Source: CAZUAQ01 sp964618455 (GTDB lineage: Bacteria; Planctomycetota; Phycisphaerae; UBA1845; PWPN01). From it: 64,000 nucleotides of DNA. The notes under the pieces were generated by a model, which was given only the letters and a program-made list of their open reading frames with translations, did not search any database and was not told the DNA's origin. Location: positions 39,471-103,470 of the forward strand of contig CAZUAQ010000019.1 of NCBI GenBank assembly GCA_964618455.1. Reading direction: 5' to 3'. Of this stretch, positions 53,061-61,393 are shown piece after piece (the stretch's first letter is position 1; each line of letters opens with the position of its first letter). Position numbers and translations under genes: made by a program.

Positions 53061-54140
53061 TCATTTCACCCTCTGCACCGGAAAAGCTCCACCACCGCGA
53101 CCGGTGCGCCGGCTCATGCGGTGACTGATCTGGTCGAGGACGACGGTCAGGATGATGACGGTGCCGAGAATGATCTGGCGGTAGTTCTGGTCGAACTCGA
53201 GGATGATGATGCCGTTGTCGATCATGCGGATGACCAGGGCCCCGAGCATCGCGCCGAGTGCGGTGCCGCGTCCGCCGGTCAGACTCGCGCCGCCCACGAC
53301 GGCGGCGGCGATGACCTGCAGCTCGTAGCCGTCACCGCTGGCCGAGGATGCCGAACCGTAGTAGCCGATCATGATCATGGCGGCGATTCCGGCGGTGAGC
53401 CCGCCGATCGTGTACACGAAAATCTTCACCCAGCCGACGCGCACACCGCTGTACCGCGCGGCTTCTTCGTTCCCACCGATCGCGTAGATTCGCCGGCCGA
53501 GCCCCGCCTTGCTCAGCAGCAGCCAACCGCCGAGCGTTACCAGGAGCATGAGCGTCATTGGCACGGGGTAGAAGGGCGTTCCGAACTGCTGGCGGATGAA
53601 GTCGTCAGTGAACGCCTCGGACAACCCGGCGATCGATCGCGCCTCGGTGGACACGAATGCGATTCCGCGAAGCACCGCCATGGTGCCGAGCGTGATGATG
53701 AACGGATGCACGCGCAGGTAGACGATCATCATCCCGTTGGCGAGGCCGCACAGCGCACCGACGCCCAGGCAGATGACCACCGCCCCGAGCACAATCCCCA
53801 CGGAGTGTCCCTCCACTCCGCCGGAGCCGTACCGCTGGAGAAACATTGCTCCGCACACCGCCGCCAGGCAGTACACCGAGCCGACGGACAGGTCGATCCC
53901 GCCCGTGATGATGATGACCGTTGCCCCGACGGCCATGATCGCGAAGAACGACGTATCCTTGATGAGGCGGTCAAGGTTCTTGGGTTGAAGGAAGCGGTTG
54001 ACCTCGTACTTCTTGCCGGTCTCGGTGTCCTTGATGCGGACCGGATCGCTGAAGGCGGCGATGCCCGCGCCGAGCACGAGGATCACGACGATCAGGCCGA
54101 TCTCCTGCCCGCGTAGGATTTTTCGAACGTGTCCGGTCAA
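53061..54140 (-). CDS. Sugar-type ABC transporter permease (RbsC/BPD_transp_2)
   Basis: A 359-residue permease. A TTG start at 54140 is indicated by AGGAGG eight bases upstream; no in-frame ATG suits. It has about nine to ten membrane helices. Family motifs include TSFFAIMAVGATVIIITGGIDLSVGSV near the N-terminus, HPFIITLGTMAVLRG, and the cytoplasmic coupling segment YAIGGNEEAARYSGVRV, followed by GGASLTGGRGT. An atypical polar stretch of about 35 residues separates helix 1 from helix 2. It needs an ATPase partner encoded elsewhere. Confidence 0.92.
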   Translation of the reverse strand: MTGHVRKILRGQEIGLIVVILVLGAGIAAFSDPVRIKDTETGKKYEVNRFLQPKNLDRLIKDTSFFAIMAVGATVIIITGGIDLSVGSVYCLAAVCGAMFLQRYGSGGVEGHSVGIVLGAVVICLGVGALCGLANGMMIVYLRVHPFIITLGTMAVLRGIAFVSTEARSIAGLSEAFTDDFIRQQFGTPFYPVPMTLMLLVTLGGWLLLSKAGLGRRIYAIGGNEEAARYSGVRVGWVKIFVYTIGGLTAGIAAMIMIGYYGSASSASGDGYELQVIAAAVVGGASLTGGRGTALGAMLGALVIRMIDNGIIILEFDQNYRQIILGTVIILTVVLDQISHRMSRRTGRGGGAFPVQRVK

Positions 54141-54361
54141 GGCATCCGCCTCCTGACTGCTGAACAGCGTGCCGGTGTTCGTCGGTGCGCAGCGTCATAA
54201 TGACCGAAAGCGGCGGACTCGCCAAGCACGCACGGGGTTCGTTCCTGATGTAGGCCTCAGGATCTCATGGACGGGGTCAGGGAAATCGTACATACTTCAC
54301 AGAGGGACATGCCGTCGACACGGACGGGCCAAGCCACGTCAGTTACTCTTGGGGATCGCTC

Positions 54362-55738
54362 ATGCATCGCGTCCAACTCGTCATGTCATGCCTGTTGATC
54401 GCATACTCCGTCGGGGATGTCGGACATGCGCAGGAATCGCGACCGGCCGGAGAGGATGTCGCCGCCATCGCGCTCGAGATGGTTCGACTTCTGACCGCTG
54501 GACAGTTCGAGGGTGCGTCGAAGCTGACCGACCCGAGCCTGAAGGAGCAGATGTCCCCCGAGGCGACGCGGACCGCGTGGACCATCGCCACCAAGGCATT
54601 CGGGGACGTCAAGTCGATCGGGGAGCCGGAAGTCGAACGTGGGTGGTTGACGACCGAGGTCTACATTCCCGTCGAATGGGAACGCCACACGAGCCGGCTC
54701 AAGATTGTACTGAACGCCCGCAGGAAGGTAATCGGCTACTTCCTGGTCGGCCCCGGCTCGAAACTCACGCTGACATCACCTCCGAAATACCTGGACGGGG
54801 ATTCATTCACCGAAGAGCCGATCACGTTCGGTCTGGAGGATTGGAAGCTTCAGGGAATACTGACCATGCCGCGCGAGGGGCATCCGCACGCCGCCGTCGT
54901 CCTGGTCCACGGCTCAGGCCCGCATGATGCCGACGAGACGTACGGTCAATCCAAGCCCTTCCGCGATCTCGCGCACGGCCTGGCAGGGCGAGGTATTGCC
55001 ACGCTGCGCTACGTGAAACGCACCAGGGCCCATCCGTTACGGGCCGCGCGGATGGCCATGACACTGGATGCCGAGGTGATCGATGACGCCGTCGAGGCGT
55101 TGAACTTCCTGCGCGAACAGGATTCCCTGCGCGAGACACCGCTCTACGTCCTGGGCCACAGTCTCGGTGGCATGTGCGCCCCGCACATCGCCAAGCGCGA
55201 CGGAGGAGTCGACGGCATTATTCTCCTGGCCGCGCCCGCACGCGAGTTCGAGGATGTCCTGGAAGAGCAACTCGTTTACCAGAACGAGCTCGGTCTCCTC
55301 CCGGGCGATATTCTGAAAGAGATGCGTGCGATTATCGACGATCTGCGCCATCGAAGGATGGAGGAGGGCGACACCCTGCTTGGCGTGCCACGGGAGTACT
55401 TCTATGACGTGTGCGATCGGGACGGCGAGGCCATGATTCGCGTGGCGCGGGAATTGAACTGCCGTATACTCGTTCTCCAGGGCGGGCGGGATTACCAGTG
55501 CACGCGTGAGGATTTCGAGAAACTCGAAAAGGGCTTGAGCCGGCACGAACACGCGACGTTCCGCTTTCTGCCGGGCATGAATCATTTTTTTGCCCATGGG
55601 CAGGGGAAAGCGATTCCCTCCGAGTACTCGAAGCCGAACTTCGTCGATCCGAAAGTGATTGTGATCCTCACCGACTGGTGCATTCCGGATTCGAAGAAGA
55701 ACGACACAGATGCGTCGCGGGTGCCTTCTGACGAATGA
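54362..55738 (+). CDS. Secreted alpha/beta hydrolase with N-terminal DUF3887-like domain
   Basis: A 458-residue exported protein. The signal peptide ends near VGHAQES. Residues about 30-125 form a DUF3887-like cone domain (VRLLTAGQFEGASKLTDPSLKEQM). The hydrolase part has the oxyanion motif VLVHGSGPHDADE, nucleophile elbow LGHSLGGM, acid in LQGGRDYQ and catalytic His in MNHFFAHG, so the Ser-Asp-His triad is complete. Related enzymes hydrolyse short esters or peptides; the substrate is unknown. It is monocistronic and is followed by three inverted repeats. Confidence 0.9.
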   Translation: MHRVQLVMSCLLIAYSVGDVGHAQESRPAGEDVAAIALEMVRLLTAGQFEGASKLTDPSLKEQMSPEATRTAWTIATKAFGDVKSIGEPEVERGWLTTEVYIPVEWERHTSRLKIVLNARRKVIGYFLVGPGSKLTLTSPPKYLDGDSFTEEPITFGLEDWKLQGILTMPREGHPHAAVVLVHGSGPHDADETYGQSKPFRDLAHGLAGRGIATLRYVKRTRAHPLRAARMAMTLDAEVIDDAVEALNFLREQDSLRETPLYVLGHSLGGMCAPHIAKRDGGVDGIILLAAPAREFEDVLEEQLVYQNELGLLPGDILKEMRAIIDDLRHRRMEEGDTLLGVPREYFYDVCDRDGEAMIRVARELNCRILVLQGGRDYQCTREDFEKLEKGLSRHEHATFRFLPGMNHFFAHGQGKAIPSEYSKPNFVDPKVIVILTDWCIPDSKKNDTDASRVPSDE

Positions 55739-55747
55739 CCAACACAA

Positions 55748-55779
55748 CGAACCCACGGGCTGACTTGCTCGTGGGTTCG
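55748..55779. terminator. Perfect 10-base-pair hairpin after the hydrolase gene
   Basis: CGAACCCACG (55748-55757) and CGTGGGTTCG (55770-55779) are perfectly complementary with a 12-base loop. It lies between two convergent genes. Neither side has a clean T-run; the minus-strand side is T/G-rich. A bidirectional terminator is likely. A GC-rich hairpin (about 55794-55812) and an AT-rich one (55827-55844) follow directly. Confidence 0.5.
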
Positions 55780-55826
55780 CAGGGGTACGCTTCCCTCCCC
55801 TCCGGGAGAGGGTGCTGTGATTCAGT

Positions 55827-55844
55827 TATATTAATAGTAATATA
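55827..55844. repeat. AT-only inverted repeat
   Basis: TATATTA (55827-55833), spacer ATAG, TAATATA (55838-55844): a perfect seven-base palindrome of pure A/T in a GC-rich chromosome, seven bases before the stop of the zincin gene's minus-strand frame. It may be a terminator remnant or a protein site. Confidence 0.4.
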
Positions 55845-55850
55845 CAGGAA

Positions 55851-57200
55851 TTACCATCTACGGCGCCGGATGACCATCAGCGTGCCGATGGCCAGAAGCA
55901 TCATCTCCGACCCGACGATTCCGACACCGCAGGAAGGGCCGGCCGTCGGCGGTATCTCGGGCTGATCGCCCAGGACCACCTCGTCTTCGTCATCACCGTC
56001 GGAGCCGCTTCCGTCCGATCCACCATCGCCGGTCGTGCCGTCACCGGTATCCCCTGAACTTCCATCCGCCGTTGTTCCATCATCCGAAGTGCCGTCTCCG
56101 TCCGTATCGCCGGAACTGCCGTCACCGCCGGTGCCATCCGTGCCGCCGTCACCGCCGGCGCCACCGCCACCGCCACCCCCGGAACACGGTTCACAGCCAC
56201 AATCCCCCGGCACGGTCAGATCCGCGTTGTTCGGGCAGAGGTCGTCACAATTGTCCACGCCGTCACCGTCGCTGTCGGTTCCGGTGATGCACGACGTGCT
56301 CGACGAGACCGGTACACCGCAGTCGGTCAGAATGGCCAGTTCCGTATCCGTCACGCGGTCGCGGACGCCCTGGAAGGCGTATGTGTACATGACCGTCCCG
56401 GGCAGAAAGACGTGTGTGTAGGACTCAGGGTCGAAAGGAACGCCGTCGGCGAACAATGCCAGCGTGTTCGGGCCGACAAAGGTCAGGCCTCCATCGGCAT
56501 CCTCTTCCATCAGGATATCGAACGTCGAGTAGAACCCGCTCATGGGCACCCAGGCTCCCGCGTCCGGCATGGTTTCCTTGGGCAGGCACGAAGGATTACC
56601 GCACTTGTGGATACGCGGTCGGACGACGCCGGAGGGAGCATCGCCGACGAAGGGGATCGGGGCCGCCGAAGAACCATCAGGAATCAACCATCCGTTGAAG
56701 GCGAGAATGTGACCGTATTCGTGCAGGACGATCGAGTAGGCATCGTACAAGTGGGACGGGACATCGGGATTGGACGAACCCGGATTGGGATCAAACCACA
56801 TGATGTCGAGCAGGTCCGGGTTGATGCCGATCGAGCCATCCACATCGGATCCGTTGGGATCCTCACCGGTGATGATCTCCGAGATCGTACCCCACTGATA
56901 GACGTCGCTGCCGCCGTGCGTCCCGGAATAGACGCCGATCGACGCTCCCGCGAACATCAGTGCGTTGCCGTTGGACTGGAAGTAGACCTCGATTTCCAGC
57001 GTGCCGGATCCGGAAATGTTGTCCGTCCATTCTTCCGCCGCCGCCAGGAAGACGCGCTCGATGTCCTCATGATAGGACGCATACTGGTCGCCCGGATCAT
57101 CGATCTCCAGGACAACGCTCACCTGCGCCGTCGCATGGGACGCATCCAGCAGGATCATCGCCAGTGTGAAGCAGAGCGTTGAGTACAGTGTCTTCTTCAT
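55851..57200 (-). CDS. Secreted zinc-metalloprotease-like protein with thrombospondin-3-like repeat and Cys-TM-Arg C-terminus
   Basis: A 449-residue exported protein. Signal peptide ends near ASHATAQ. Residues about 27-290 form a zincin-like domain with HEYGHILAF, an HExxH zinc motif. Near residue 315 TDSDGDGVDNCDDLCPNN is a thrombospondin type 3 calcium repeat. A Gly/Asp/Ser/Thr-rich linker of about 80 residues follows. The end is a tripartite sorting signal: SCGVGIVGS, a hydrophobic helix (MMLLAIGTLMVI), and RRRRW. This resembles MYXO-CTERM signals (Cys, helix, Arg cluster), which direct processing and surface display. Its protease substrate is unknown. Confidence 0.75.
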   Translation of the reverse strand: MKKTLYSTLCFTLAMILLDASHATAQVSVVLEIDDPGDQYASYHEDIERVFLAAAEEWTDNISGSGTLEIEVYFQSNGNALMFAGASIGVYSGTHGGSDVYQWGTISEIITGEDPNGSDVDGSIGINPDLLDIMWFDPNPGSSNPDVPSHLYDAYSIVLHEYGHILAFNGWLIPDGSSAAPIPFVGDAPSGVVRPRIHKCGNPSCLPKETMPDAGAWVPMSGFYSTFDILMEEDADGGLTFVGPNTLALFADGVPFDPESYTHVFLPGTVMYTYAFQGVRDRVTDTELAILTDCGVPVSSSTSCITGTDSDGDGVDNCDDLCPNNADLTVPGDCGCEPCSGGGGGGGAGGDGGTDGTGGDGSSGDTDGDGTSDDGTTADGSSGDTGDGTTGDGGSDGSGSDGDDEDEVVLGDQPEIPPTAGPSCGVGIVGSEMMLLAIGTLMVIRRRRW

Positions 57201-57443
57201 GGTGTATGTCTCAGCTTGGGAGGACCGGGTCGATACGCGCGACGTTCCGTCGACGTGTTCATCGTCTTACCGGATGCAAGCCTTTACATTGCGGAGAATT
57301 CAGAGGCATGATTCCTTTTGCGTCTGTGATGCATCGAGCGTCCTCGACGGGTTTACTGGACCTCCTCTGATGTGGGAGCGATAATCCCGCCTTGCTGTCG
57401 ATTCGTTCGTCGTCCTCACGCGCTGTGCGTTATCCGGTGGTTC

Positions 57444-59045
57444 ATGAAAACGCGTATCGATCACGCTACGATCCTGACTCAGCGAGATGGTGATGTCGCG
57501 ATATTGGAAGACGCTTCCGTTGCCTGGGACGACGGTATCATCACGGCCATCGGTCCAGGAGGTCATCGGGAAACGCAGGCGAAGACCTCGACCGTGTGGC
57601 CCGAACTTGCCGAGGTTCGTGGACGGCCTCTCGGACGCGTGTTCCTCGAGATGGGTGAGATTACACCGGCGCAATTGGACGATGCGCTCGAACACCAGAA
57701 GACCCATCCGTCCATGATCGGGCAGACACTGATGGAACGCGGACATGTGTCCGGGGAGGCTGTTGAGGCGGCGCTGGACTTGCAGGCGGGGCGATTGCCT
57801 CGGGTCGGTGATGTCCAGGTCATCGACGGCCGGAATCGAATCGTCATTCCCGGCCTGGTCAATACGCACCATCATCTCTTTCAATCGCTCACGCGGGGGA
57901 TGAAGTCGGTCCAGAACGCCACGCTCTTCGAATGGCTGACGCGCCAGTACCCGGTCTGGCGGCATATGGACTATGCCGCTTGTCGTGATGCGGCGGTGAT
58001 CAGTCTGGCGGAGTTGTTGCTCGGTGGCGCGACGACCACCAGCGATCACATGTACCTCTTTCCCGACGAGAGCGACGTCAAGATCGAAGCAGTGCTCGAG
58101 GCGGCGGAGCTTCTGGGTATTCGCATCCATGCCTGTCGTGGCAGTATGAGCATGGGGCAGTCGGCAGGGGGGCTCCCGCCGGATTCCTGCACGCAGGACG
58201 AGGACGCCATACTTCGCGATTGCCGCCGGGCGGTCGAAGCGTATCACGATCCACGGCCCCATGCCATGTGCCGGATCGATCTCGCGCCGTGCGCTCCCTT
58301 TTCGATCTCGCCGGAACTCTTCGACGCCACGCGCGATCTCGCCCGGGACAAGAATGTCCTGTTACATACGCATGCGGCGGAAACGCTCGACGAGGAGCGC
58401 TACTGCCTCGAGCGGTACGGCATGCGACCGATGATGTACCTGCATGAACACGGCTGGCTGGCCGGTAACGTGTACCTTGCCCACTGCGTCTGTCTCAACG
58501 CGGAGGAGATCGAACTCCTGGCGCGAACGCACACCGGCGTCGCCCACTGCCCATGCTCGAATATGCGACTGGCCAGCGGTATCGCACCGATCCGCGCGAT
58601 GCTCGATGCCGGCGTGAAGGTCGGCCTCGGCGTGGACGGCAGCAGCAGCAACGATGGCGGCAATCTCCTGGCGGAAGGGCGGCAGGCGCTCTTGCTGCAG
58701 CGCGTCTCCGGCAATCCGCAGGGCCTCACACCGGAGGAAGCGTTTCGTCTGTTAACGGCAGGGGGAGCAAGCGTCCTCAACCGCGACGAATTGGGCAAAC
58801 TCGACATCGGCATGGCGGCGGACATGGTCATGTACGATGCACGGGATGTCGCCTTCGCCGGAGCGATGGCCCAGGATCCACTGGCCGCGCTCATGCTCTG
58901 CCACGCTCCGCGCCCGCAACGCGTGATCATTGCCGGACACACCGTGGTGGATGAAGGGCGCATCGTGCGAATGGACATGGATTCACGTGTGGCGGATTTC
59001 AATGCCATGGTTGCACGACGATTCAGACCTTCGAGCACTTCGTGA
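57444..59045 (+). CDS. Amidohydrolase (8-oxoguanine deaminase/AtzB-like) with inserted MshEN-like domain
   Basis: A 533-residue cytosolic metal-dependent amidohydrolase. ATG 57444 gives the family N-terminus (TRIDHATILTQ). Metal and catalytic ligands are present: NTHHHLFQS (about 140-148), LLHTHAAET, YLAHCVCLN and GLGVDGSSSNDGGNLLAE; the last is characteristic of 8-oxoguanine deaminase and hydroxyatrazine hydrolase relatives. The usual short link between DGIITAIGP and VIDGRNRIVIPGLVN is replaced by about 80 residues (41-123) with two repeats, RPLGRVFLEMGEITPAQLDDALEHQ and IGQTLMERGHVSGEAVEAALDLQAG (each shown in part). These look like the MshEN/GspE N-terminal motif (LG-x-x-L-x-x-x-G-x-I). 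Substrate is unknown. Confidence 0.85.
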   Translation: MKTRIDHATILTQRDGDVAILEDASVAWDDGIITAIGPGGHRETQAKTSTVWPELAEVRGRPLGRVFLEMGEITPAQLDDALEHQKTHPSMIGQTLMERGHVSGEAVEAALDLQAGRLPRVGDVQVIDGRNRIVIPGLVNTHHHLFQSLTRGMKSVQNATLFEWLTRQYPVWRHMDYAACRDAAVISLAELLLGGATTTSDHMYLFPDESDVKIEAVLEAAELLGIRIHACRGSMSMGQSAGGLPPDSCTQDEDAILRDCRRAVEAYHDPRPHAMCRIDLAPCAPFSISPELFDATRDLARDKNVLLHTHAAETLDEERYCLERYGMRPMMYLHEHGWLAGNVYLAHCVCLNAEEIELLARTHTGVAHCPCSNMRLASGIAPIRAMLDAGVKVGLGVDGSSSNDGGNLLAEGRQALLLQRVSGNPQGLTPEEAFRLLTAGGASVLNRDELGKLDIGMAADMVMYDARDVAFAGAMAQDPLAALMLCHAPRPQRVIIAGHTVVDEGRIVRMDMDSRVADFNAMVARRFRPSSTS

Positions 59046-59057
59046 CTCGCCTTCGAC

Positions 59058-59744
59058 TCATGGCCTGTCCTCGTCCATCGGGACCATGTGAAACCGAAAT
59101 TCTCCGCCTTCGATGAACTCGCAGTATGGAACTCCCGGTGGGATCCAATCACCAAGATCGTGACCGCTCAGCGTCGAGCCGGGCTTGCGAGGCTGGCGCG
59201 TATCCGGAATCCAGAACTCTAACGTTTTGTAACCGGGTGCCGTCACCGTGATGACGAGGATGTAGGTATGGTACGCATTTGGCCCCAACGGGGTCCGAAA
59301 CGGATAGAGATGTTGGCGCCAAACGATTTTCTTCTTGGGTTTCAGATCAAACGCGCCGTCTCCGCGGGGAGTCACTTCCATCGACTCCGCATGCTTGGCC
59401 TTGGGGTCTCCCGGAGGAAAAGGACGGTCCGGAGCCGTGTTCGTGCTGATGGATACGGAGACACCTACCTCCGCGCTGATTATCGGTGGTGGATCATCAA
59501 CCGGCCTCGGAGGGATGGCGATCCGCTCCCCGTTCGCGAGTAACGTGGGGTCCCACATCTCGAAGTACTTCTTGGCCGAAAGAAGTTCCGCCGACACTTC
59601 CGCATCGCCGAGAGGCACTCCATCTGCAGCGTCCACGACGGTCATGGAAGAATAGTGTTCGGGAAACGTCCTGCTAAATGGCACATAGACCATCCCGCAT
59701 CCCGTACACAAGGGAATAATCATCAATACGGCATAACGAGTCAT
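59058..59744 (-). CDS. Lipoprotein of unknown function
   Basis: A 228-residue protein with a clear lipobox LCTGC at residues 12-16. The body is beta-rich: MTVVDAADGVPLGDAEVSAEL resembles a carboxypeptidase-regulatory or transthyretin-like fold, and YHTYILVITVTAPGYKTLEFW a later strand pair with the APGY sequence common in such folds. A Pro-rich loop (PPRPVDDPPP) separates the two. No catalytic motif is seen. It is monocistronic and convergent with the amidohydrolase gene, 12 bases apart. Confidence 0.7.
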   Translation of the reverse strand: MTRYAVLMIIPLCTGCGMVYVPFSRTFPEHYSSMTVVDAADGVPLGDAEVSAELLSAKKYFEMWDPTLLANGERIAIPPRPVDDPPPIISAEVGVSVSISTNTAPDRPFPPGDPKAKHAESMEVTPRGDGAFDLKPKKKIVWRQHLYPFRTPLGPNAYHTYILVITVTAPGYKTLEFWIPDTRQPRKPGSTLSGHDLGDWIPPGVPYCEFIEGGEFRFHMVPMDEDRP

Positions 59745-59802
59745 ATGGTCACCCCGATCTGTCCGGTCGCACTGTGTTACTTCAGAAGAGTATCATTGGA
59801 AT

Positions 59803-60771
59803 CTACAGCCCCGCCTCACGGCAAGCTTCCTGGAGCACACCCGCCGAGTGCTTCAACCCTTCGAGCTCGTCCGCGCTGAGCCGGATTTCCAGCGGTTCGC
59901 CCACGCCGCAGCCATTGACCAGGCACGGAACGGACAGCGATACGTCCGAGATCCCGTGATATCCGTCGAGCACGCGCGACACCGTCAGCACCGCATTCTC
60001 ATCCCGGCGAATGGCGTCAAGGATACGTGCGGTCGCCAGGCCGATGGCCCAGTTCGTCGCGCCTTTGGCCGCGATGATCTCCGCCGCCGCGCTACGCACT
60101 TTGGCCAGAATCGCTTCCCGATCCCCTTGGGTAAGCCCCTTGCCGCCCGGCACGCGGAAATGACTCAGCGAGATGTTCCCCACATGCGCCGATGACCACA
60201 ACGCCAGTTCGCTCTCACCGTGCTCGCCGACGATGTGCGCGTGCACGTTCGCTACCGAGACCCCCAGTCGTTCGGCAATCAGCGACGTGAAGCGCGAACT
60301 GTCCAACACGGTCCCCGATCCAAAGACGAGGTACTCGCCCTTGGGATGCCATCTCGTCGCCGCATATGTCAGTACGTCCACGGGGTTGGACACGATCAGC
60401 TGGATGGCATTCGGCGCGATCTCCGCCAGGCGAGGGATCATCTCCCGGAACATTTCGACGTTGACCTTGGCCAATTCAAGCCGGGACTGGCCGACATGCT
60501 GCTTCGCGCCGGCGGTGATGACCACGATCTGTGAACCGGCGCAGTCCTCCAGGGACCCCGCGCTCACGCGTACACTCGGTACGAAGCGACGGCCGTGTTC
60601 CAGGTCCTTCGCTTCCCCCTCCGCCTTGGCCTCATCGATGTCGACCAGCACGATCTGAGTGGCAATGCCCCGGAGCATTGTGGCGTATGCAATAGTGGCC
60701 CCGACCGAACCGGCACCGATAATCGCGATCTTCCCGGGGTGAAGCGATCTCGAGGATTCCTGGCGTGACAT
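59803..60771 (-). CDS. ldh: L-lactate dehydrogenase
   Basis: A 322-residue NAD-dependent dehydrogenase. ATG 60771 has GGAGG eight bases upstream; an in-frame GTG at 60777 is less well placed. Rossmann motif KIAIIGAGSVGATIAY; ITAGAKQHVGQSR where Gln marks lactate rather than malate dehydrogenase (Arg in MDH); SNPVDVLTY; GSGTVLDSSRF; and the active-site GEHGESE. Allosteric fructose-bisphosphate-binding His/Arg residues cannot be confirmed. It is probably co-transcribed with the Clp-N gene 58 bases upstream. Confidence 0.92.
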   Translation of the reverse strand: MSRQESSRSLHPGKIAIIGAGSVGATIAYATMLRGIATQIVLVDIDEAKAEGEAKDLEHGRRFVPSVRVSAGSLEDCAGSQIVVITAGAKQHVGQSRLELAKVNVEMFREMIPRLAEIAPNAIQLIVSNPVDVLTYAATRWHPKGEYLVFGSGTVLDSSRFTSLIAERLGVSVANVHAHIVGEHGESELALWSSAHVGNISLSHFRVPGGKGLTQGDREAILAKVRSAAAEIIAAKGATNWAIGLATARILDAIRRDENAVLTVSRVLDGYHGISDVSLSVPCLVNGCGVGEPLEIRLSADELEGLKHSAGVLQEACREAGL

Positions 60772-60829
60772 AGACACTTCCTCCAGCTGTGCTGTGGTTC
60801 AGGCGGTCTGAAAGCGGTCAGAGAGGTCG

Positions 60830-61279
60830 CTATTCGGCAGAGGGCGAGGCGTTGTCATGTATCCGCGTGCGAACGTCGCGCACATTCAGCCCGATCGCTT
60901 TCAACACCTCATACCCCACGGATCCTTTCTCACGCAGCAGTGCGAGAATCAGGTGCTCGGTACACACTTCCCTGCTCTTCATCACCTCCGCCTCTTCGAT
61001 GGCCTTGGCGATGACGTTGCGGAAGTGGGGCGACCCGGGCAGGCGACCGAAGACCCACGTGTCCTCCATGCGCGCCTTCATTCGCTGATCGATCTCCGTT
61101 TGAACCCGTTTCTCATCCGCACCGAGTTCATTCAGAATCTGCACGCCGAGTCCCGTACCTTCGCGGTGGATCGCCATGAGCACGTGCTCGGTGCCCACGT
61201 ATTCCAATTCCTGTTCCCGCGCGACCTGGTTGGCGATCTTGACCACACGGTCCATGCGCTGACTTAATGACTGGTACAT
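60830..61279 (-). CDS. Solitary Clp N-terminal domain protein
   Basis: A 149-residue protein that consists of the double Clp-N (repeat) domain found at the N-terminus of ClpC/ClpA: SLSQRMDRVVKIANQVAREQ with GTEHVLMAIHREGTGLGVQIL, and the second copy KAIEEAEVMKSREVCTEHLILALLRE. No AAA+ modules follow. ATG 61279 has AGGA at six bases. Stand-alone Clp-N proteins can act as adaptors or decoys for ClpC, but the role here is inferred only. It is the first gene in a pair with ldh. Confidence 0.88.
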   Translation of the reverse strand: MYQSLSQRMDRVVKIANQVAREQELEYVGTEHVLMAIHREGTGLGVQILNELGADEKRVQTEIDQRMKARMEDTWVFGRLPGSPHFRNVIAKAIEEAEVMKSREVCTEHLILALLREKGSVGYEVLKAIGLNVRDVRTRIHDNASPSAE

Positions 61280-61393
61280 CTTGATCCTGTCGGCATATGC
61301 GAATGCGTTCCGAATTCAGGTCGCTCGGAGAAACGTTTCGATCGGGAATCGCCGGCGGCCGGCGTGACCTCGGCCCGGGGACGAGAGTCCTGC

